Assembly (NCBI RefSeq): GCF_021699055.1
Contig: NZ_SSXC01000006.1
Span: 1 to 64,000, forward strand
DNA from: Blastococcus sp. MG754426
GTDB lineage: Bacteria > Actinomycetota > Actinomycetes > Mycobacteriales > Geodermatophilaceae
DNA length: 64,000 nt
Direction: 5' to 3'
Shown here: positions 43,619-52,261 of the stretch, piece after piece
How positions within the stretch are numbered: position 1 is the first letter of the stretch
Layout of the letters: the number at the start of each line of letters is the position of its first letter
Position numbers and translations under genes: made by a program
Notes under the pieces: model-generated
What the model saw: the letters and a program-made list of their open reading frames with translations, nothing else
Told to the model about the DNA's origin: nothing
Databases searched by the model: none

Positions 43619-44674
43619 ATGAGCAAGAAGTTCGACGTCGTCATCGGCAACCCGCCGTACCAGGAAGAGGCCCAGGGCGGGGGCACACGCGACACCCCGA
43701 TCTATCACCTGTTCATGGATGCCGCGTACGAGGTCGGCAGCAAGGTCGTGCTCATCACGCCCGCGCGCTTCTTGTTCAACGCAGGCTTCACGCCCAAGGC
43801 GTGGAACGAGAAGATGTTGGCCGACGAGCATCTGAGCGTCGCTCACTATGAGCCTGACTCAAATCGTCTGTTCCCAGGGCTCTCGGACCCCATCAAGGCC
43901 GGCATCGCTGTTACGTACCGCGATTCGGAGCGCAAGCTCGGCCCCATCGGGTTCTTCACCGGACATCCCGAGCTCAACGCGATCCTGCACAAGGTCCAGG
44001 AGTCGGGATCCGCCTTCATCGACACCCTCGGCATCACGAGCTCACGCTCATACCGCTACACAGCCAAGCTGTACGAGGACCACCAACAGGCACTTGCCCT
44101 GCGCCCTGAGGGCAACCAGGCCCTGGTCAACACCAACGCTTTCGAGATGTTCTCGTTCCTCTTCCACGCGGAGAAGCCCAGCGATGGCAACGAGTACGTG
44201 CAGCTCCTCGGAGTGATTAGGAACAGGCGCGCGGCCCGCTGGATCCGCAGCGACTACATCACCGGCCCCGCCAGCTTCGACAGGTACAAGGTCTCGGTCC
44301 CAGCTGCGAACGGGTCGGGCTCGACAACTGACTTCTTCGGCGTCGCGTTGAACAACCCCACGGTCGTTGGGCCAGGTGTCGGGGTCACGCAGACCTTCAT
44401 CACCATCGGCTCGTTCGACGCCGAAGCCGAGGCGCAGGCGTGCATGAAGTACCTCAAGTCCAAGTTCGCGAGAACGATGCTCGGCGTCCTGAAGGTCACC
44501 CAGCACAACCCGCGAAGCACCTGGAAGTTCGTTCCGGCGCAGGACTTCACCAAGTCCTCGGACATCGACTGGTCGAAGTCGATCGCCGAGATCGACCAGC
44601 AGCTGTACGCCAAATACGGCCTTGACTCCGAGGAGATCGCCTTCATCGAGGCCAAGGTCACGCCGCAGGAGTGA
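43619..44674 (+). CDS. Eco57I-type methylase, C-terminal half with NPPY
   Basis: A 351-residue protein starting MSKKFDVVIGNPPYQEEAQG. NPPY (about 11-14) is the catalytic motif IV of N6-adenine methylases. VVLITPARFLFNAG follows, the conserved motif V/VI strand, and the rest looks like a target-recognition region. There is no SAM-binding motif I. It starts one base after the stop of the helicase gene. It must combine with a motif-I protein, either the 39,729 gene or the helicase C terminus. Confidence 0.85.
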   Translation: MSKKFDVVIGNPPYQEEAQGGGTRDTPIYHLFMDAAYEVGSKVVLITPARFLFNAGFTPKAWNEKMLADEHLSVAHYEPDSNRLFPGLSDPIKAGIAVTYRDSERKLGPIGFFTGHPELNAILHKVQESGSAFIDTLGITSSRSYRYTAKLYEDHQQALALRPEGNQALVNTNAFEMFSFLFHAEKPSDGNEYVQLLGVIRNRRAARWIRSDYITGPASFDRYKVSVPAANGSGSTTDFFGVALNNPTVVGPGVGVTQTFITIGSFDAEAEAQACMKYLKSKFARTMLGVLKVTQHNPRSTWKFVPAQDFTKSSDIDWSKSIAEIDQQLYAKYGLDSEEIAFIEAKVTPQE

Positions 44675-44752
44675 AGGCGAACAGGCAGCCTGCTGCGGCT
44701 TCGGCTCCCGGTAGAGCCCACACGTTCGAACCAGCCCGGGCAGCAGTGGCCG

Positions 44753-44890
44753 GAGGTCTGCGAGATCACGCTTCGCGTGTTCGCTGACAATGTGGCGGAC
44801 CACTACCACCGCCGCAGGCGCCAAGACGCCCTCGGCCGCATGACCCCCATCGAGTTCGAGACACTGACCCAGGCCGCTCACGCGGCCTGA
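44753..44890 (+). pseudogene. C-terminal fragment of an IS3-type transposase
   Basis: About 46 codons ending in YHRRRRQDALGRMTPIEFE and a stop, matching the end of IS3/IS150 DDE transposases (NRRRRHSALG...SPIEFE). The rest of the insertion sequence is missing, and no clear terminal inverted repeat was found. It shows that a mobile element once sat next to the restriction-like operon. Confidence 0.65.
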
Positions 44891-45423
44891 CCGCCCCTAC
44901 CGAACAGAGGCAACTGAAGTCCGGGCAGTCCCCATCGCTTGCCTACCGGCCGGTCGGGGTGGGCGGAAGTCCCATGTGGAGACAACGTGCGCCAACGCTC
45001 ACTTCTGGGGCGAGAAACTGACTCTCTACGCACATGGTTTCGGAAGCGCGTGTCCCATAGGCCGCCTTCAGAGACACCGCGCCCGTCATGCCGCACTCGC
45101 CACCACGCCTGATTCCGCGGTGTCTCATCGCGCGCGAACTGGCCGCCTCCCGAAGCTGGAGAACTGCAAGATCACGAGCCGACACACGTCTTGCATTTCG
45201 GCGGGCTGCTCGCCGGCAGTCTGCGGGCGAGGGGCAGAGGAAGGCGCCACCCCCGGTGGTGGCCTGCGGTCCGTGAGCGAAGTCTTGGTCGTCGCGCACA
45301 GAGATCCGTGTCAACTCCCCGACTCGGACAACGTCGAGGCCCTGGCCGGCGCTTCCGGGCCCCGGGGGCTACTGGAGAAGTACGGCAGTCCTAGTGGAGA
45401 CCGCCTTCCTACGGTCCGCAGGC
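44891..45423. other. non-coding region between transposase remnant and relaxase
   Basis: No convincing gene; frames here overlap in several readings. It carries palindrome copy C (45050-45077). It is a likely place for the origin of transfer, because it directly precedes the relaxase gene, but no nick site can be named. Confidence 0.3.
45050..45077 (-). repeat. palindromic element, copy C (inverted)
   Basis: Reverse complement of the 36089-36116 copy with 2 mismatches over 28 bases. It is opposite in orientation to copies A and B. Confidence 0.7.
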
Positions 45424-45426
45424 GTG

Positions 45427-48400
45427 ATGACGCTGCACAAGCTGACCGCCGGGGACGGTTACACCTATCTCACGCGACAGGTGGCGGCGTTCGATGCCAC
45501 GGAGCGGGGTCACGTCGGGCTGGGCGACTACTACTCGCAGCGCGGCGAGTCCCCGGGGAGGTGGGCTGGCAATGGCCTGCCCGGGCTCAGCGGAGTCATC
45601 GCCGGCCAGTTCGTCGGCGAAGACCAGATGAAGTCGCTCTTCGGTGAGGGTCGACATCCCGACGCCGACCGGCTCGAGCAGGACGCCTTGGCCGGCGGAC
45701 GGACGCCGGCGGAAGCACATGCCGCAGGATCTCTCGGGCGAGCCTTCTTCGTCTTCAGTGCTCGAGCCGACGGCTTCCGGGCGCGGTGCGCCCAGGGGTA
45801 CGCCGCCTTCAACGCTGCCCGCGGACAGCCCGCCACTACCCCGGTTCCGCACGATGACCGCGCGCAGATCCGCAGCGACCTGGCCCGGACCATGTTCACC
45901 GAGGCCTACGGCCGCGCTTGGCGCGATGCACGTGAGTTGTCGGGGTTCATCGCCCGAGTCTCGCGGCCGGCGACGACAGCGGTGGCCGGCTACGACCTGA
46001 CCTTCTCCCCGGTCAAGTCGGTCTCGGCGTTGTGGGCGTTGGCGCCGCGGGAGGTGGCCGAGCAGATCGAGGCCGCCCATGCCACCGCGGTCGCCGACGC
46101 CCTGGCCTGGCTGGAGGACAGCGCCTGCTTCACCCGGCTCGGCACCGACGGGGTGCGGCAAGTCGAGACCACCGGGCTGATCGCCGCGGTGTTCACGCAC
46201 CGCGACTCCCGCGCCGGTGACCCGGACCTGCACAGCCACGTGGCCGTGAGCAACAAGGTGCAGACCCGCGACGGGCGCTGGCGGGCGCTGGACGGGCGGG
46301 TGCTGCACAAGGCCGCTGTCGCCGCCTCCGAGCGCTACGACACCCGGCTGCAGGCGCACCTGGTCACCCGCCTGGGGATTCGATTCACCGACCGTCCCGG
46401 CATCACAACGGGCCGGCGGACGGTGCGGGAGATCGTCGGCATGGACCAACGCCTGCTGAGCGCGTGGTCGTCGCGGCGTCGGGACATCGACGCCCGGCGA
46501 GGCGTGTTGGCGGGCGAGTTCCAGCGCCACCACGGCCGGGCGCCCACGGCGGTGGAAGCGATCGGGCTGGCACAGCAGGCGACCCTGGAAACGCGCGGCC
46601 CCAAGCACGAGCCACGCTCTATCGGTGAGCAGCGGGCAACCTGGCGCCGAGAAGCCCTCGCCATCCTCGGCAGCCCGAATCGCGTCGACCGGATGCTGGG
46701 CCGGGTGCTGGGCGCGCGAGGGTCCCCGCGCCCGGGGGTAACCGAGGCCTGGGTCCAGTCGGCCGCCTCCCGGGTGCTGGACACCATCTCGGCTGGGCGG
46801 GCTACCTGGCAGATGTGGCACGTGTGCGCCGAGGTGGAGCGGGTAGTGCGGGCCGCCGCCCTGCCTCCCGCTGAGGTGGACGTCGCGGTCACCCGGGTCA
46901 CCGAGGAGGCGCTGTCCCCCGGCCTGTCCGTTCCCCTCGGTGAACGCGACCCGGTGGTCGAGCCGCCGGAGCTGCGCCGCTCGGACGGGGCCAGCGTCTA
47001 TACCGTCGCCGGATCCCGGCTCTACACCAGCCGGGCGGTGCTTGACGCCGAGGCGCTGCTGCTGGCGGCCGCGGGGCGCGGTGAGGGACGCCGCGCCGAT
47101 CCGGCCACGGTGGAGCTGGCGCTGCTTGAGTCGACGGCCAACGGCGCGGAGCTCAATCCCGGCCAGGCGCAGCTGGTCCGTGAGCTGGCCTGCAGCGGTG
47201 CCCGAATGCAGCTGGCCCTCGCCCCGGCCGGCGCTGGTAAGACGACCGCGCTGGCCACCCTGGCCCGCACCTGGACCGCCGACGGCGGGACGGTGCTCGG
47301 GTTAGCGCCCTCCGCCGTGGCCACCGCCGGGCTGCGGGCTTGTCTTGGTGCACCTTGCGAGACGCTTACCAAGCTCGTCTGGTGCCTCGAGGCCGGACAA
47401 GCACCCGACTGGGTGGCCGGCATCGGGCCGACGACGCTGGTGGTCCTCGACGAAGCCGGCATGGCCGGCACTGTCGAGCTGGCCCGCGCGGCCGAGTACG
47501 TCTTGGGGCGGGGCGGATCGGTGCGCCTGGTCGGCGATCACCAGCAGCTGACCTCGGTTGCCGCCGGCGGCCTGCTGGCCGAGATCGCCGCCACCCATGG
47601 CGCGGTCACCCTCACCCAGTTGGTGCGCTTCGATGACCCGGCGGAGGCCGCGGCGACCGTCGCCGTCCGGGAGGGCGACACCCTCGGGCTGGGCTTCTAT
47701 CTCGACTCCGGCCGGGTCCACGTCGGGGACCGGTCCACCTGCGCCGAGCAGGCCTACGCCGCCTGGGCCGCCGACCGCGACCGCGGTGTGGACGCGCTGC
47801 TGCTGGCCGCGACCCGGGAGCTGGTCGCGCAGCTGAACCAGCGGGCGCGGGCTGACCGGCTGACCCGCGCCGCCTCCTCGCCGGGTGCGGAGGTCGAGCT
47901 GGCAGACGGCACCCGGGTCGGCGCTGGGGACCCCATCATCACCCGCACCAACAACCGGCATTTGCCGATCACTGCCACCGAGTGGGTGAAGAACGGTGAC
48001 CGGTTCGCCGTCCGGGCCGTCGGCGGCGACGGCTCCCTCGACGTCGTGCACACGGACACCGGACGGCGGATCAGCCTGCCGGCGGGCTACGTCGCCGAGC
48101 ACGTGCAGCTCGGCTACGCGACTACGGTGCACGGCGCCCAGGGCGTCACCGCCGAGGTCTGCCACACCGTTCTCGGCGGCACCGAGTCCCGGCAGCTGCT
48201 CTATGTGGCGCTGTCCCGGGGGCGCGCCGCGAACCACCTATACCTGGCCACCATCGGCGACGGTGATCCGCACAGCATCGTCACCCCCGCCGCCGTGTCC
48301 CCGCCCACGGCCACCGACCTGCTGGTCGGCATGCTCGCCCGCGACGGCGCCCAGACCTCCGCGGCCGGCGCCCGCCGGGCACTGGCTGACCCGGCCGAGC

Positions 48401-50925
48401 TGCTGCACGAGGCCGCCACCCGGTACGCCGACGCGCTACACGTCGCCGCCGACCACCGCCTGGGTGCCGTGACTGCAGAAGAACTGGAGAACGCCGCCGA
48501 GCGCCTGCACGCCGGGTTGACCGCCGCGCCGGCGTGGCCGACGCTGCGCGGACACCTGGCGCTGCTCGCACTCAAAGGCTGCGACCCTGCCGCCGTACTG
48601 AGGACGACGGTCGAAGCGCGGGAACTGGAGACGGCGACCGACCCCGCTGCCGTCCTCGATCACCGGCTGCCCGTGTCGGGTCCGGCAGGTCCGCTGCGGT
48701 GGCTATCCGGGATACCGGCGGCACTGGTCGACGATCCGCGTTGGGGGCCCTATCTGACCGCCCGCGCCAATCACGTCATCGCCTGCGCGGCACGGGTCGG
48801 AGAGAACAGCGCCGGCATGACCGCGGCCACCGCGCCCACCTGGGCGAGACCGCTGCTGGGCCCGGATCACGGGTCGCTGCGTGCGGACCTCGCCGTCTGG
48901 CGCGCCGCGCTCAGTGTTCCCGACAGCGACCGGCGCCCCACCGGACCGCCCCGGCGGCAGGCTGCGGAACGCCAATCTCAGACACGCCTGGACGAGGCCG
49001 TAACCGCTACCGGCCCCACCCGGGACAGCTCCGTGTGGTCCGCCCTCGCCGACGGCATCGCCCCCCGCATCCGCCGCGACGAGCACTGGCCGGCACTCCG
49101 CGACCGGCTGGCCGCCGCCGACCGTGCCGGTCTAGATGCCGCCGGCATGCTCGCCGCCGTTGCTGCACAACGTCCCCTGCCCGACGACCTGCCCGCCGCG
49201 GCCCTGTGGTGGCGGATGGCACCCCACGTCGCCCCGGCCAGCGTTCCCGCTGGGCCGGGCACGGCCGGACCGCGCCCCGACTGGTGCACCACCCTGCTGG
49301 ACCTGCTCCCAGACCAGCAGGCCCAAGGTGTGCTGGCCGACCCGGCGTGGCCGGCGCTGGTCACCGCGGTCACCACCGGCACCCGCAACGGATGGCGTCC
49401 CGCCGACCTGCTCACCGCCGCACTCACCGGCCTGCCGCCCGCAGTGACCGACGACGCGGTTGGGCTGGCCGAGGCGCTGGTCTTCCAGATCGCCGCCCTC
49501 ACCGACCCGGCCCCCGTGCACGACCCCGAACCCCTGCCGGCCGATCTGCAGCCCCCCGACGATGCGCATCTACTGCCGCCCGTGCACGCACCCAAGACCG
49601 CCACCACTGACCCGGCGGACGGGCTGCCCTGCGACGAGGACGCGCCATTCGACCCCAACTACGACACCCCTCCGCCGGCGTGGCCGCCGCGGTATCGCAC
49701 GCCGGACCCCTTCACCGTCACCGGCGGGGTCGATGTCGCCGACGACGCCGACTACCTCCTCGAGCAACACTTCTGGGCCACCGCCATCGTTGGCCGCGAC
49801 CGGCTCATCGAGCTCAACGCCCAGGCCGCCGCCTTCTCCAGCGACCACTACCGCCACTCCTGGGCAGCGGGCTACCTGCACGACCGGCTGGGCACCGACC
49901 TCACCGCCGATCCCCGGTTCACCGCGGGCTACGCCCCCGCCGGCTGGACCGCGCTCGTCGACCACCTGCGCGGCCTCGGCGCCAGCGACCAAGAGCTGCT
50001 CGCCGCAGGCCTCGCCCTCCGCGCTCGCACCGGAGCGCTGATCGATCGGTTTCGCGACCGGCTCACCTTCCCCATCTTTAGCCGCGACGGCGTCATCGTC
50101 GGCTTCGTCGCCCGCCGCAACCCCACCGCACCCGACGACGGACGCGCCGGACCCAAGTACCTCAACACCCCGGGCACCGACCTGTACCGCAAGGGCGAGC
50201 ACCTGTTCGGGCTCCATGAGAGCCGAGCTGCGCTGGCCGCGGGAGCCACCCCGGCTCTCGTCGAGGGACCGCTGGACGCCATCGCCCTCACTCTGGCCGG
50301 TGGCGAACAGACCGTCGGCGTCGCCGCCCTCGGGACCGCCCTGACCGACCGACAAGCAGACCTCCTCGGCCCCTACATACGCCTCCACGGCCCCGGCATT
50401 CTCGTGGCCACCGACGACGACACCGCCGGACAGCAGGCCGCAGAGCGCATCTTCTGGCAGCTCTCCACCCGTGGGGACGACCCGCGCCGACTCGCCCTGT
50501 TCGACGGGCTCGATCCCGCCGACCTCTTCCACCGCGAGGGGGCCACCGCGCTACGGAGGGCCATCGACGCCTCGAGCAGCCTCGCCGACAACCTTCTCGA
50601 CGCCCGCCTTACCGCCGCGCTCTCCGACAGGAGCCCCGCAGCTCTCCGCGCAGCACTGCACGACGTCAGCGCCACCATCGTCGCCCTGCCACCCAGCCGG
50701 TGGCTGGCACACATCGACCGGGTCACCGAGGCTCTCGGCGTGCCGCCTGGCACCGTCCACAAGGCCGTGCTCGACACCGAACCGATCACCTCGGCGCCTC
50801 GCAGGACCCCGACTGGTCCACACCGGGCGCACCGCTCAACGCCCCCATACGCGGATCCTCAGCGGCCGGGTCAGACGGGACGGCCGTCCCACAGCACGCC
50901 ACCTGAGCTGCACCAACCCCGGTAG
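45427..50925 (+). CDS. MobF relaxase fused to helicase and TOPRIM primase
   Basis: A 1832-residue protein. The N-terminal TrwC-type relaxase begins MTLHKLTAGDGYTYL, has GYDLTFSPVKSVSALWAL, and the metal-binding His segment DPDLHSHVAVSNKV (about 263-276). A RecD-like helicase follows: Walker A APAGAGKTTA (about 597), LVVLDEAGM, and YATTVHGAQGVTAE. The last 500 residues are DnaG-like: a catalytic core (LTFPIFSRDGVIVGFVARR, KYLNTPGTDLYRKGEHLFGL) and TOPRIM motifs LVEGPLDAIAL (about 1612) and ATDDDTAG (about 1662). No zinc finger is present. It nicks oriT, unwinds the strand and may prime its replication in the recipient. GTG 45424 is an alternative start. Confidence 0.9.
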   Translation: MTLHKLTAGDGYTYLTRQVAAFDATERGHVGLGDYYSQRGESPGRWAGNGLPGLSGVIAGQFVGEDQMKSLFGEGRHPDADRLEQDALAGGRTPAEAHAAGSLGRAFFVFSARADGFRARCAQGYAAFNAARGQPATTPVPHDDRAQIRSDLARTMFTEAYGRAWRDARELSGFIARVSRPATTAVAGYDLTFSPVKSVSALWALAPREVAEQIEAAHATAVADALAWLEDSACFTRLGTDGVRQVETTGLIAAVFTHRDSRAGDPDLHSHVAVSNKVQTRDGRWRALDGRVLHKAAVAASERYDTRLQAHLVTRLGIRFTDRPGITTGRRTVREIVGMDQRLLSAWSSRRRDIDARRGVLAGEFQRHHGRAPTAVEAIGLAQQATLETRGPKHEPRSIGEQRATWRREALAILGSPNRVDRMLGRVLGARGSPRPGVTEAWVQSAASRVLDTISAGRATWQMWHVCAEVERVVRAAALPPAEVDVAVTRVTEEALSPGLSVPLGERDPVVEPPELRRSDGASVYTVAGSRLYTSRAVLDAEALLLAAAGRGEGRRADPATVELALLESTANGAELNPGQAQLVRELACSGARMQLALAPAGAGKTTALATLARTWTADGGTVLGLAPSAVATAGLRACLGAPCETLTKLVWCLEAGQAPDWVAGIGPTTLVVLDEAGMAGTVELARAAEYVLGRGGSVRLVGDHQQLTSVAAGGLLAEIAATHGAVTLTQLVRFDDPAEAAATVAVREGDTLGLGFYLDSGRVHVGDRSTCAEQAYAAWAADRDRGVDALLLAATRELVAQLNQRARADRLTRAASSPGAEVELADGTRVGAGDPIITRTNNRHLPITATEWVKNGDRFAVRAVGGDGSLDVVHTDTGRRISLPAGYVAEHVQLGYATTVHGAQGVTAEVCHTVLGGTESRQLLYVALSRGRAANHLYLATIGDGDPHSIVTPAAVSPPTATDLLVGMLARDGAQTSAAGARRALADPAELLHEAATRYADALHVAADHRLGAVTAEELENAAERLHAGLTAAPAWPTLRGHLALLALKGCDPAAVLRTTVEARELETATDPAAVLDHRLPVSGPAGPLRWLSGIPAALVDDPRWGPYLTARANHVIACAARVGENSAGMTAATAPTWARPLLGPDHGSLRADLAVWRAALSVPDSDRRPTGPPRRQAAERQSQTRLDEAVTATGPTRDSSVWSALADGIAPRIRRDEHWPALRDRLAAADRAGLDAAGMLAAVAAQRPLPDDLPAAALWWRMAPHVAPASVPAGPGTAGPRPDWCTTLLDLLPDQQAQGVLADPAWPALVTAVTTGTRNGWRPADLLTAALTGLPPAVTDDAVGLAEALVFQIAALTDPAPVHDPEPLPADLQPPDDAHLLPPVHAPKTATTDPADGLPCDEDAPFDPNYDTPPPAWPPRYRTPDPFTVTGGVDVADDADYLLEQHFWATAIVGRDRLIELNAQAAAFSSDHYRHSWAAGYLHDRLGTDLTADPRFTAGYAPAGWTALVDHLRGLGASDQELLAAGLALRARTGALIDRFRDRLTFPIFSRDGVIVGFVARRNPTAPDDGRAGPKYLNTPGTDLYRKGEHLFGLHESRAALAAGATPALVEGPLDAIALTLAGGEQTVGVAALGTALTDRQADLLGPYIRLHGPGILVATDDDTAGQQAAERIFWQLSTRGDDPRRLALFDGLDPADLFHREGATALRRAIDASSSLADNLLDARLTAALSDRSPAALRAALHDVSATIVALPPSRWLAHIDRVTEALGVPPGTVHKAVLDTEPITSAPRRTPTGPHRAHRSTPPYADPQRPGQTGRPSHSTPPELHQPR

Positions 50926-51066
50926 AGGTTCGGCTTCCGGGACGCGTTCACTCCCGGCAGCCGGGAGGACGCGCCACGGTCTGGGTCCCATCACTGTCGG
51001 GTGACAGTCCTGCGCCGCATGCCGCTTGTCCAGCGCTCGGTCATACCTCCCTGACAAGATGCGCTC

Positions 51067-51759
51067 ATGAACCGAGTCGCCCGGCTGGTGGACCGCCCGG
51101 TGTACTCGATGGCCCAGGTCGATCGCATCCTCGGTCTTCATGGCGGGACAGCCCGCCGGTGGATCGACGGCTACAACCGCGGAGCCAAGTCGTATCCGCC
51201 GGTCATCAGGCAGGAGCGGACCAACGAGGACACCGCCACGTGGGGCGAGTTTGTAGAGACTCGGTTGCTCGCGGAGTTCCGTGACGCCGGGGTGCCGATG
51301 ATCCGGATGCGGCCAGCGGTGGAACGCCTGCGCCGAGAGCTCGAAACGCCGTATCCGCTGGCCTCAGCGCGGACCTGGCTGTACGCGGAGGGTCAGGAAC
51401 TGGTCCGAGCGGTGCAAGACGAGGTCGGCCTCGACAGCGCGTTGCAGCTCGTCGTGGTGAGGAGCAACCAGCGTCTTCTCTGGTCTCAGCATGCCGAGTC
51501 GTTCCGGGGGTCGCTCGAGTGGACAGACGGCGATGTTCCTGAGCCCCGACTACTGCATCCCATGCCGGACATCGCTGAGGTACAGGTCGATCCGCTTCGC
51601 GGCTACGGGGAGCCAGTTGTTCGCAACGTCCCTACTGAGGTCATCGCAGAGCTGATCCGTGCGGGAGAAACGCCTGACTCTGTGGCAGACATGTACGAGC
51701 TGAATCGCTCGCTCGTCGACGCCGCGGTCCGGTACGAGCTGAAGCGCGCGGCCGCCTGA
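51067..51759 (+). CDS. DUF433-type antitoxin with HTH
   Basis: A 230-residue protein. The N-terminal MerR-like helix-turn-helix is YSMAQVDRILGLHGGTARRWIDGY. The C-terminal block PLRGYGEPVVRNVPTEVIAELIRAGETPDSVADMYELNRSLVDAAVRYE matches DUF433 antitoxins. It is followed after 6 bases by a DUF5615/PIN-like toxin gene. It would neutralise the toxin and repress the operon. Confidence 0.8.
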   Translation: MNRVARLVDRPVYSMAQVDRILGLHGGTARRWIDGYNRGAKSYPPVIRQERTNEDTATWGEFVETRLLAEFRDAGVPMIRMRPAVERLRRELETPYPLASARTWLYAEGQELVRAVQDEVGLDSALQLVVVRSNQRLLWSQHAESFRGSLEWTDGDVPEPRLLHPMPDIAEVQVDPLRGYGEPVVRNVPTEVIAELIRAGETPDSVADMYELNRSLVDAAVRYELKRAAA

Positions 51760-51765
51760 CGTCTC

Positions 51766-52179
51766 GTGGTGGCCGATCGCGAACGTCTGCGCTTCTACGT
51801 GGACGAGAGCGCGCTCGGGCTCGGCAAGGCTCTCACCGCCGCGCGCTTTGACACCGTTCATGTCGGCCATCCACTGATCCCCGAATGCCCATACGGCACG
51901 CTGGACCCCGACTGGATGCCAGCTGTGGCGGCGCGAGGCCTCATCGCCATTGGCCGGGACAGGCGAATGCGTACCCGGCCGGCCGAAGTGCACTTGATCC
52001 GGGAGTCGGGCCTGCGTGTCTTCCGGATCGGCGGCAAGCGGGATGAAACGACGTGGGGTTGGCTGACGTGGATGGTTCGCCGGTGGGACGACATCGAGGA
52101 GATCGTTGACACCAGGGGCCCAGGGCCATGGTGGTACGTCATCACCGAACGGTCAGTAAGGGAGTTGCCTTTGGCTTGA
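51766..52179 (+). CDS. PIN-like toxin (DUF5615/VapC45-type)
   Basis: A 137-residue protein starting RLRFYVDESALGLGKALTAARFDTVHVGH. The YVDES Asp, the IAIGRDRRM segment (where such toxins have a D/R core) and WWYVITERSVRELP at the end fit PIN-like toxins encoded next to DUF433 antitoxins. GTG 51766 or 51769 is the start. Probably an RNase toxin of an element-maintenance pair. Confidence 0.75.
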   Translation: MVADRERLRFYVDESALGLGKALTAARFDTVHVGHPLIPECPYGTLDPDWMPAVAARGLIAIGRDRRMRTRPAEVHLIRESGLRVFRIGGKRDETTWGWLTWMVRRWDDIEEIVDTRGPGPWWYVITERSVRELPLA

Positions 52180-52261
52180 GAAGCCCCCGCCGAATGGGGG
52201 CAACCGTCATGTCGGTACCCGGCTGCATAGTCAGGGCACCCCGAGTAAGTACGGAGTACCG

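Noticed and set aside
36089-45077. Palindromes as a CRISPR array or integron attC sites
   Set aside because: Copies are kilobases apart with genes between, so not CRISPR. They lack the RYYYAAC/GTTRRRY ends of attC and no integron integrase is visible.
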